The notes beneath the pieces are model-generated. The model was not told the origin of the DNA. It saw nothing but the letters and a program-made list of their open reading frames with translations, and ran no database searches. A stretch of DNA of 64,000 nucleotides from Epiperipatus broadwayi (taxonomy: Eukaryota > Onychophora > Udeonychophora > Euonychophora > Peripatidae). The DNA lies in NCBI GenBank assembly GCA_028023455.1, contig JAQFVV010000056.1, forward strand, positions 2,046,001-2,110,000, written 5' to 3'. Position 1 is the stretch's first letter. Every line of letters begins with the position of its first letter. Position numbers and translations under genes: made by a program. Below are positions 27,501 to 39,500 of the stretch, piece by piece.

Positions 27501-30500
27501 TGATTCCTTCAGAAATAAAATATTTGGTAGAATCTTTAATCAAAATATTTTTCTATTTTAGCCATCTTTAATTCTTTCTTTACTTATTTAAGCATATAAA
27601 ATAATTAAGGATTAGGAATGTGTGTATGGTAGAAACCATAGTCTTGCTCGCAACATTTGCATCTGATTGAAGTTTTAATTTACATAAATTATCACACCCT
27701 GGGGTGACATAAACAGTTAGCTACTCTGTTCTTTATATCACAGACTAGTATTTCATATTCATATTAGATTTGGGAGAATTTTGCTTCAAAATGACATCTG
27801 TTTTTTATTATCAAGTTTATGATGATGAACCTATGTTTCAATTACAGAAATGATTCTCTAAAAATGTGCAAGACAAATTTTTAAATGTTGAACCATATAT
27901 TGTTGTGGAGATTCTTCTGTAAAAATACTCCCTGCATACATTTTTTTGAAATATTCATGTAATGAACATGGAAATGATAAGGAATTAGAAATAACAATTA
28001 CATATTTATATTTACAACCATGAAATTAATTTGTTGATCAACAACTTTTCAATTATCTCGTCATTCATAATGATATGTATGCTTAATGATATGTATGCTT
28101 AAATCCACATACATATATAGGTATAAATTACTAATGAAAATAAGTAATAAGTTTAAATAAATTAAAGAATTTTAAAAGTGCTATATTCTGACTCCATACA
28201 ATAATTTGCGATCAGGCCTATAGCAGTATGAATCATCATCATCATCATCATTATCAACCATTATCAATCCACTGCAGGATGAAGGTCTCTCCAAGTTTAA
28301 TCCATCTTCTCCGATCTTTAGCTTCTCTTCTCCACACCACCCCTACACATTTTCTTATTTCATCCATCCATCTTACATGTGGTCTCCTTCTGGGTCTTTT
28401 ACAATCTCTTGGAATCCAGTTTAAAATTTCAATTGTCCATCTATTATCATCTCTTCTAGCAATATGTCCAGCCCAACTCCACTTCAATCTTTTAATTTTT
28501 TCAATGAGGTCAGTAACACCTGTTTGTTCTCTTACCCATACACTGCGTTTTCGATCTCTTCTTGTTACTCCCAACATACATCTCTCCATACTTCTTTGAG
28601 TGGTCTGAAGTCTCTGTATTGATCTTCTATTAAGTGTCCAAGTCTCAGATCCATAAGTAAGAACTAGTAAAACACATTTGTTAAAAACCTTTCTTTTCAA
28701 ACACATAGGCATATTTCCTTTTAATATCAAGTTATTTCTACCAAAAGCACTTCAACCAAGTTTAATTCTATGATTAATTTCCTCTATTATGTTTCCATCT
28801 GTATTAATAATCTGACCAAGGTATTTGTAACTCTTAACTTCTTCTAATTCATCATAATCAATCTTTATTTTCATATTTTGAGCAAATCGATTAAACATTA
28901 CTTTAGTCTTTTTAACATTTATCTTTAGTCCTACCCTCCTACTTTCATCTGATAACTCCTGCAACATTTCCTGCAGCTCGGAAGCATTATTTGCAAAACA
29001 ACTACATCATCTGCGAAATCTAAATGACTTAAATAATCTCCATTTACTTTCACTCCTTTAGTTTCCCATTTTAATCCACAAAATACTTCTTGCAGCACTG
29101 CTGTAAAAAGTTTTGGAGATATGGAGTCACCTTGTCTTACACCTTTCTCAATGTTGACTTTCCCAGTATCATTATGTAATCTAATTGTTGCTGTTGCATT
29201 TTTATAAATATTCTTTAAAATATGACAATATCCTGGATCTATACCTTGATGATCCAATGCTTTAATCACTGAAGAAATGTTTATAGAATCAAATGCCTTT
29301 TCATAATCTACAAATCCAAAACATAATGACAACTCATATTCATTTGTCCTTTCTATAACTTCTCTCAATACTTGAATATGATCTACTGTACTAGAACCAC
29401 TTTTAAATCCAGCTTGTTCTCTTGGTTGGTGAAAATCCAAGGTTCTCTGTAGACGGGTTGTAATTATCTTGGTAAAAATTTTATATAAAACTGATAAAAG
29501 GCTGATAGGTCTGTAATTTCTAATATCTTCTTTATCACCTTTTTTAAATATTAATATTATTACTGCATTCTTCCAATCATCCGGTACATCTTTATCATTT
29601 AGACATTTGGTATATAACTTTGCTAATATTTTTTCTGTTTCTTCACCTGCTTCTTTTAATATATCAATTATAATTCCATCATTACCTGGAGCCTTTCCTT
29701 TTTTCATACATTTAATTGCATTTCTCACTTCTTCATTTAAAATTCTGGGCAATTCGGAAGATGTAATAGATATAGGAGGTACTTGTTCTTTATTACTATA
29801 TAATTCTTGATAAAAATCTTCTACCAATTTCATAATGTCATCCCTCTTTTTAGCAGTATGAATAGCATAACATATATAGATATCTTGAAATAACCAACAG
29901 AGTCTCAGAGCACGGAAAGTTTAAAGTTATTATTAGTCCATAATTTAATGCATTCTGCATGCTAATAAAAAGGAAAAACAAAACTGCTTCTATTTTAGTA
30001 CACTCGCTATTTATTGGTAGGTTCCCATCCAGACTGCAAACAATCGGATTGAGTGAGCATCATCACCTAATGGTCTATTTAAGTCATTGGCTAATGTACT
30101 ACCTAATAATACATGTATTGGTTCTTGGCAATGAATACTCAATCCAATCCAAGATAAGATAATATCTGGTTCCTGTCAATTTTTAACAAGTGCGGGCATT
30201 CTTTCACATACATTGCACTACCCTTTCCTACTCCTGAGAAGCACATGCTTCTCTGGAATCACATACGTAATCCCTGAAATATGCTGGCTGGTGATGATGT
30301 TAGCGGCGTCTATTTTCTTCTTGAAATTCAGTATCCTCTATTTGGACTGTAGTGCAACGGGTTCATCTGGAACTTCCACTGCTTCATTATGTTTTACCGT
30401 ATGATCTTCTGCACAATGTTTGCAGATGTCTTGCCGGTTCTGGATAATTTTTCATCATAGTCTATGTTTACTTCCGCCCAGTTTTTCCAAACAGTTTATA

Positions 30501-33500
30501 TCCCGACAATAGCATGCTTCCGTTGTTGCTTGCACTTAAGACTATTTGGTTCGAAATAACTTTAGTTATTTGACCTTCTACCCATATATACGTTTTCTCC
30601 AACAGCATAGATATTTTTTCCCAATTTTATTTTTTCTTGATCCAGTATAAAAATGAACAGCTTGTTGCATAACTTCCTGCACATCAATATTTCTGCAGGT
30701 GATTTTCCTGTAGATGTAAAAGGCATAATGTGTTGATATAGCATTGCCATGTTTAATGCTTCGGCTATGTCCATATAGTTTAGTTTATTTAATATCAACT
30801 TTAATTGTTACACTGCTTTTTCAGCTTTCCTATTGGATTCTGGGTGATATGGAGGAGCACGAATATGTTTTACTCCCCACTCATCTGAGAATAATTTAAA
30901 TTCTTTGGAAATAAAGCATATTTCAGTGTTAATATATAAGAGTGAAGTGTGTGTATGTACATCTTCTAGACTACTGGTGGATTAGTGAATGCAAGATGAT
31001 TTTAATACGCTAGAAACCAGTTTAATATGAATAAATTCTGTGTTTATTAAATAACAAAATAAAAAAAAAATTTAAAACTCCTCAACAAGATAAAGCAGTA
31101 TAATTACATGCATCAAGGATGGATTTCTACCATGGTATGAAAATATTTCCTGTACTATGTAGATGGTTTCTGCTGTACTAGTAATTTTTGCTCATTTATA
31201 TTCGGCCCATCTGGAATCAGCATCTATTAATACAAAAAATATTTTTATTGGATCTGTAGGGTCTATGTGCACACAGCTCCATGGTCTATTAGTTTTAGGA
31301 CATGATGTAAAAATTTTCTTAGATGTGTAGTAATTGACAGGGCTTGCATTTTTTATATATGTTTCTATATCTGCCCCATACCAGGTCAGTATATGTAACT
31401 GTGGGCTAAAGCTTTTGCTCTAACTACGTCCAAATACACTTGATGCAGTATTTCCAATATTTTAGGGTGACCTGCTGGCTGTACTAATACTTTGTCACCC
31501 AGTATAATGTAGCCCTTTGATGATGATGCACACACTATAAAGATTTATATAAATAGTGAGGACGTTTGCTGGGCCATCCTTCTCTGATCCAGTTGATTAG
31601 CATCTGGTATCCCGTTGTCCCTTGCGTCCACCCAGCAACAGTTGTACTATTTATCACTTTAGTCTTCCAATAATCTAGATAACATATTTCTACTTCATTT
31701 TCAGTTTTTTCCATTGAAACTGCTACGTGAGATAATGCATCTGCATGTTTTATTTGGCTACCCTTCAGATAGATAAAGTCGAAATCATATGCTAATAAAA
31801 AATTGCACCAGCAAATCACATGAGAATTTAAGTTATTAGGAGCACCAATTTTATTGACAAAAATTTCCAATAATGGGTGATGGTCAGTTATTTTAAAAGA
31901 ATGGCAGTAAATGTATTGCTGGAATTTCTGAACTGCCGCTACTATAGCTAAGGCCTCTTTGTCTGGTTGGCTATAGTTTCTTTCAGCCTTCGTTAACATT
32001 GTAAAGGAATGGGTGTTTCCCTTCAAAAAAGGGAGAGCACATCTCACTAAGGTCACACCTAGGGTTTTCTAGTAGGATGCTGCCAATGGTGCAATGAAAT
32101 ACCTAACATATGATCGTATCTACCTCCAATGGGATAGCTCTGTATTCACTCCTTAAATATAGATACAATTTGGGATAGTTGATCTACATCTCATTCTCCT
32201 TTCTGACTCTGTTATACCTCAATATTCAAACACAGGGAGAATTCTGCCTTTTTACTCTCTTCAGGGATGAATTTAGGTAGGTTAACAACTGCTGGTCCCT
32301 ATATAAGTTACAATCAGTTTAAATTTTCATCAAAGCATATTTCAGTGTTAATATATAAGAGGGAAGTGTGTGTATGTACATCTTCTAGACTACTGGTGGA
32401 TTAGTGAATGCAAGATGATTTTAATATGCTAGAAACCAGTTTAATATGAATAAATTCTGTGTTTATTAAATAACAAAATAAAAAAAAAATTTAAAACTCC
32501 TCAACAAGATAAAGCAGTATAATTACATGCATCAAGGGTTGGATTTCTACCATAACTATAGTTGAATATATTTGCGATTCCATACCCTGACCCAATGATA
32601 GAAATTCATGACATGGCACAAAGTTATTTACAAAGTCCCAAAAAAATAATTAATTATTATTAAAATGATGAAAAGCTAATAGCTAATTTAAGATTAACAG
32701 TGTTTGATTTTCTAGGGGATCCCCCTAACTATGTATAATTCTCTACTGTTGACAGAAAAGAGCATTTGTACAAGAAGATTAATCATTTACACTGAAAAAA
32801 TAAACATATAATGATTATTACTTAACAACAAAAAAATAACGCAAACTCTGTTCTATAACATGAATAATCTTAAAGATCTTACTTTATCCCATATTATGAT
32901 GATCAATGTCAAGTTGCTATAGAGGGAAAGCCGATCTAAACTTTATTTAAAACAAACACAAAAAAAATCTAACCACAGTATACCCGGATCTCTTTTTATG
33001 CGGATTTATTTAATGCGATTTTGAAGTTATGCGATTCATGTTTCTTTTTAATATATTTGTATGCGGTTTTCTTTTATGCGATAAAAAATATTAGATCAGA
33101 AGTCGAGCTCCGATAATGCGCTATTACTTTAAATATTATAAATTTCGCGCACTCACGTCATATTTAAAGTAATAGCGCATTATCGGAGTTCGACTTCCAT
33201 CTAATAATTTCAATATTTTCAGAGCTTTATAATAGTACTGTAATAGATTTTATGCAATAACAAAATTCATAATTCATTTAAAATCAGAATTTCCCCATTT
33301 TATATACACACATTAAATTTTACAAGATTATAATGTAAATCTGTTCAAACGCTATAGATGAAAAATACTATGTATGTTGTTATTTTTGCATTTTAAATCA
33401 CATTCTATTTTTGCTTTTTATAAAAAGAGTATATAATCAATTAATCATTTAGTGTTCGCAAGCTTATTTTTAAAATGAGTAACAGCAGAGGGCACAATTA

Positions 33501-36500
33501 AATTTGACAATTAAAATCTGATTTTTAATTGTAATTAACAATTTAAAAATTACTTAATGAGATCTGAAATTAATATGATCTGAAACGATGAAATTTGATT
33601 TTTAAACGAAATTGAAAATTAAAAAATTAAAGACAAAAATAAGAATTTAATTTTTAATTGTTATTTTAATTAAATTTTGCCCAACAGTAGTGAGTCGGTG
33701 TTTTTTTATTATCGTAAGTCGAAGTTCTTATTTTTATTTTAAACTTTTAGTTTACTCTAATGGAGAGAAAAAAAAATTCAAGAAAATGAATTTATTTGGA
33801 AACAAAAATTTCAATTTTAGATCGCTTAGCGAAATGGGAAGGTCAACAGCGATTGGAAAACGTTTTAGTTGTACTTCCTCTTGACTTAGTTTAAGGAGAA
33901 GCTACAGTATCTCACATCACATCATGAAGAATCTGATGTCTCAAATAGCGATGTTTAAAATATCATATATGTATGAAAAAATGTAAATTACGCATAAAAA
34001 TATATTGTTTTGAATAAAATTAAATACTGTAGTTAATAAAAAAAGTTTGTCTTGTATCAATTTTTTTTAAATTTGAAATTTTTTATTAGCCATATTTTAT
34101 TTTCTTATTTTTTTTTATGCTAATTTTAAAGTAATTTTACGTTGTTGCTTTGCTTTTATGCGATTTTTGGAAAATTACAGTACGTATCCCCCACTTTTCA
34201 TGTAAGTTAAGTCTATTTTTGTGCGATTTCTTTTGTGCGCGTTTTCTGAGGAACCTATCTATCGCACAAAACGAGACCCAGGTGGATATGGTTTTCCCCT
34301 TTTTCTGTTGCTTCCATTTTAATGGGCTCTTCCAAGTTATAAACATTTATGCTTCCAAGTGTGGGAATTAAAAAAAAAAATTTAAACATATATAATATAC
34401 ACCTGGGTCTCGTTTTACGCGATAGATAGGTTCCTCAGAAAACACGCGCAAACGAAATCGTGCAAAAATAGACGTAACTTACATTGAAAAAGGGGGGATG
34501 CGGTCTGTGATTTTTCAAAATTCATTAAAAGAAAGCACCAACGTAAAATTACTTTAAAATTCGCGCAAAAAAAAAAAAAAAAATAAGGAAATAAAATATG
34601 ACTAATAAAAAAATTTCAAATTTGGAAAAAATTGATACAAGACAAACTTTTTTTAACTATAATATTTAATTTTATTCAAAATAATATATTTTTATGCATA
34701 ATTTACAGTACAGTAATTTACATTTTTTATACACATTTTACAGCTATTTGCCGAAAAACATGTTTGTTTGCAAACAACTAGCACCAACTTCACACTCATG
34801 TTGTGTCAACAGTTTTCTGGTGAAACGTAATTAGCAATTAATCTTTGAGACGATGATTTTATTAATTGTTTATGAAACTAACAACTAAAAATTAAATTCT
34901 TGTTTTTGTCTTTAATTTTCAATTCCGTTTAAAAATCAGATTTTAATTTTTAATTGTCAAATTTAATTGTCACCACTGCTATTACTGACCATTTAAAAAT
35001 AAACTTGTGGACACTAAATGATTAATAATTGATTACATTTTTTTTTAAAAAGCAAAAACAGAATGTGATTTAAAATGCAAAATTAACACGCACAATGTTT
35101 GAGCAAATTTACATTATAATCTTGTAAAATTTAATGTGTGTATACATAAAATTATTGCATAAAATCTTACTATTATAAAGCACTGAAAATATTGAAATTA
35201 CTAAGATGAAAGTCGAATTCCAATAACGTGCTACTACTTTCAATATAACGTAAGTGCGCGAAATTTATTATTTAAAGTAATAGAGCATTATCGGAGTTCG
35301 ACTTCCGGTGAAACATGAATCGCGTAACTTCGAAATCGTGTTAAATAAGTCCGCGTAAAAAGAGACCCAGGTGTATAACAAAATCAAAGCTTTCATTCAA
35401 TCATCTTAGTTAAAGTTCATGTCTTTAGAGATACAGCCTATTTCCTTTTTGACCACTCTCCTTGGGTAAAATATCCATAGCTCGTTGGAATCCTTACGTA
35501 ATACGATCACAATAACATTGCGTCAATTCTCTTCGGTCACTCTTCCTCTTAATCTATGTAGACATTTGGTGTAGTACAATTAATGATCCTTTAGGCATTA
35601 CCCGAGTAAGTAAACAATGTCATTGCGCTTTCAAGATCAGGATAATGGCACTCAGTCCTATGGCAATATTAATTTATCAAGAATACATTGTACAGCGATT
35701 TATAATAGAATTAAATTTTTTCTATTTGTGGTTTGAGCATTTAATGGCTTTATATGTCACAGAAATTACTTCATCATTTTGTTTAATTGCTGATGATGTT
35801 TTATTCCTCTTCTGTTCCTGTTTGAATAATATTATTTCTCATATATCAATTTGAAAACAATCCACTTATTTTATTTATCAAATTTTTATTAATTCAAACA
35901 TCGATTTTAATTTATTGTGGTTTTATGGTAATAAACTTCTATCTGCAAGTCAGAATATTCGAACGAGGCATCTATTTTCCTTTATATCCGAAAAATTCCA
36001 TCTTGAGCTGTTGATTTCTATGGTTAATGCATTTATTAAAAAAAATAAAAATGAACTGGGTTTCTTTTATGCTGAACTTAGTTTCCGGTGTTTGATATAC
36101 TAAACTTTTCCATTCCTTCGACATTGTTGCAGTTGGCTATTGTTGCATAAATTATCTTGGTAGTAGTTAATTTAAAGAATTACATGACAGAATTCTAATT
36201 TTGTTGTTCACACTTAGTTGCTTGGTGACCTTCTTGACATTGGGTCATCACTATGCTTACTTAGTCTTTGTCTTAATTCGTGATGTACAATATCTTGATC
36301 ATTTAGTCTACTCTACTTCATCAACCATTATCAATCCACTGCAGGATGAAGGTCTCTCCAAGTTTAATCCATCTTCTCCGATCTTTAACTTCTCTTCTCC
36401 ACAATACCCCTGCACATTTTCTTATTTCATCCATCCATCTCACATGTGGTCTCTTTCTGGGTCTTTTACAATCTCTTGGAATCCAGTTTAAAATTTCAAT

Positions 36501-39500
36501 TGTCCATCTATTATCATCTCTTCTAGCAATATGTCCAGCCCAACTCCATTTCAATCTTTTAATTTTTTCAATAAGGTCAGTAACACCAGTTTGGTGTCTT
36601 ACCCATACATTGCGTTTTCGATCTCTTCTTGTTACTCCCAACATACATCTCTCCATACTCCTTTGAGTGGTCTGAAGTCTCTGTATATATATATTTAAAT
36701 GCTTTCTTTAAAGTGTTTAATTCTATTTCCTTTCATTAAATGGGCTTTATTATTTTTATTAAATAAAAAAAATTAGTTTATTGCGACATTTATTTACTTT
36801 TTAACTAAGTAAATATTTATTGTGTGTGTATGGATATGCTTAAAATAAAAGATAGTGTATATTTAACCACTTATTAGTTAAGCTTATGTTTTAACTGGGC
36901 TAGTTTTGTGGGGTTGTCAGCTACCCTTATAATTCCCCTTCCCTTACTGGGTTAAAATTTTAAAATGCAATCAAAATTTTAACATTTAAATAGTGTAGGC
37001 ATGCATTTAGCGTTGAATTGCCTGTTTTTTCTAAAAAAAAATTATGAAGCCTACCTCTCCTAATTTCTGATACTCCCTCAACTATATCTACATTTCTTCT
37101 TAATTTCTTAATTGGTTGGCGTCATCATATTAAGGTGAGATATAGACAAGTTTTTTTTCCTTTTTTGATGGATTATGGTTTAATTGCAGATGGCGCATAA
37201 TCTTATTTGTTAGCCTTCATCATGCTCCCATTTTGAGATTTCCTAGATTTTTTGAAGGTCTATTTAAGTCATTGGCTAAGATACTATCTAATGATATGCA
37301 TATTGGTTCTTGGCAATGAATACTCAATCCAATTTAAGATAAGATAATATCTGGTTCCTGTTAATTTTTAACAAGTGCAAGAATTCTTTCACGTACTTGG
37401 CAAAAAGACTGATTAATTTAAAATAGGTTTATTTTCTAAATGTAAAAACAGCTTAATTAATGAGAGTGGAATTCAATAGGATAATAAGATATAAAATAAT
37501 TAAAGGAATTCGAGTTTAGATTTCCTTCATGAGATAAACAATAAACTATAAAAATAACTCATTAATTAAAGTCAGAAAGTTAACATGCAAAATCTTGTAT
37601 GGAGATTAAATATCCTTCATGAGATAAACGACAAACTATAAAAATAATTCGTTAATTAAAGTCAGAAAGATAACATGTAAATTCTTGAATGGAGATTAAA
37701 ATGAAGAATCACCTGAGCAGATGGACAGGAGTACTAGCCAATCAACTTAAGGGATTGAATAATGAATGCCTCAGTACTAATTTGATGAACAAAAGAACAT
37801 TTGATTCTTGGAGCTTCATCTGTGTACACAGATATATACTGGAGCAGAATGTCTCCTTCAAGTGCAGAGATCTGGCCTCCGAATGTGAAAACAACTAGCT
37901 AGGACTTTTATAGGTTGTATTGATCTAAATTATTATTTATGTATGCCTTCGGCCTTATTGTGTAAAATGATTGTATATACATAAATAGTTGAATGATATT
38001 AAGGATTATATATTAAATTATCTAAATATTAATTGTTAGTAGTGATTTGTACTTGTGGGAAGTGCATTCTTAGATTAGTTAGACATACCAAATTGGTGCA
38101 GTCACAGTCTTGATTCGAACCATTAATTAAAATAATGGTTAAATTTAGGTAAAATACTAAGCAATGCAAGTAGAAATCGATGAATTTGACATCAGTGAGG
38201 TAAATAGCTGGCCCTTGTACATTCAACGTGTAGAAAAGTATTTATTCATTACTAAAGTTAAAGATAAGAATAAGATTGCTTCATTATTATGCTTTGCTGG
38301 GAAAAGTGTTATTGAGATAGCTAACAGACTCCCTGAACCCTAATTCATGAAGATTGTACGTACGATCAGATTAAAAAGCATTTGTCAAACCATTTTAATC
38401 CCCAACCCTTGACTATGTCACTAGACCGCAATTCCAAGCGCGGAACCAAGTTTGGGATGAAAGTATAAAAGATTACGATAGTGTTCATAATCTAGCAAAA
38501 AATTACATCTATGAATCTTTCCTAGATGAAGCCTGCTTGAACAATTTCTTACTAGTATGTGCAAAAAAATTTATGGCAACAATTATTGGCTGTTAGCGAT
38601 TTAGATTATATAGAGGCTATTAAACGTGGAATAGCTTATGAATTCATGCTTGAGCTAATCTCGAAAATTTGAAGAGTTCAAGATTAATAGCAAATCGAAA
38701 ACAGATGTTTGTAAAATCGTAAGTAAAAAATTATCTAAAAGTAATGAAAATAGTGCTAACAGCGAAATTGCATTTTTCTGTTTTTGCTGTGAGAAAAAGG
38801 GCCACAAAGCCAACAATTGCTTTCATAAACAAGAATGCTGCAATAATTTTTAAAAAAAGGTCACATGGAAAAAAATGTGTAAAGAAAAACATAACCATCC
38901 CATCAGGGAAAGTAATAATTATAAATGTTCATACCAGGGCCAAACAATTCAGCATACCAATATTAAAAATATGTCCATCTATTAAGACAAAATTATGTTA
39001 AAATTAAGGCTGCATGATCAGCCCATATCAATGGAGGTCAACAGTGGTAATGGAGTATCATGGATATCAGTCCGCAATTGATACACTATTACTTCAAGCA
39101 TAGGAAAAGACCCATTATGCAAAAAACTGACCTAAAGGCATTAGATATGAATGGTAACACCATTAGAATAAAGGGCGTAGTTGAAGCACCAATACATGAA
39201 AGTCAGGGCAAAATTAAAGTTCTACCATTATATGAAGTACATGCCCCTATCAACCTCATATTAGGACAAGACTGGTTCAATGAAATGGGTGTGAAAATAA
39301 CAATTACAAAAAAAATTTAATATCCCCGACAGAAAAAATTTTCCAAGGGGATTAAGATGAATTTGAGTAAAATAGATATACTCAAAGAAAAAAAAACCTT
39401 TCCAGCAGTCAGTAATTAACAAAATCAAGTCAAAGAAGGTCCATGATGACTAAAAACATAAGAAAATGAAGTACAAAGATATACAAGTAAAACATAAAAT

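Larger units (their letters stand above)
28179..37403 (-). mobile_element. Ty3/gypsy LTR retrotransposon inserted in another LTR (degenerate)
   Basis: Ends are TG (28179) and CA (37403), flanked by 5-bp duplications AAAAG (28174-28178, 37404-37408). Minus-strand order: remnant 5' LTR (37403 to about 37257), a gag-like remnant with a knuckle-like QEGHQATKC (about 36208-36240), RNase H (32056-31535), integrase (about 31500-30560), polypurine tract (30235-30218), 3' LTR (30217-28179, split by a LINE). The protease and RT core are not seen. Two Tigger-like elements and a LINE fragment are inserted inside. Confidence 0.88.

Noticed and set aside
28228-28599. Plus-strand frame starting with a His run
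   Set aside because: Antisense shadow of the LINE copy C C-terminal frame; the His run is the (ATG)n tail read on the other strand. The frame at 36346-36666 is the same shadow in copy D.
38094-38123. Extended primer-site match including a T-arm-like gattcgaacc
   Set aside because: The spacing between the CCA complement and the T-loop is about 3 nt too long for a normal tRNA, so only the first 14-18 nt are taken as the likely site.
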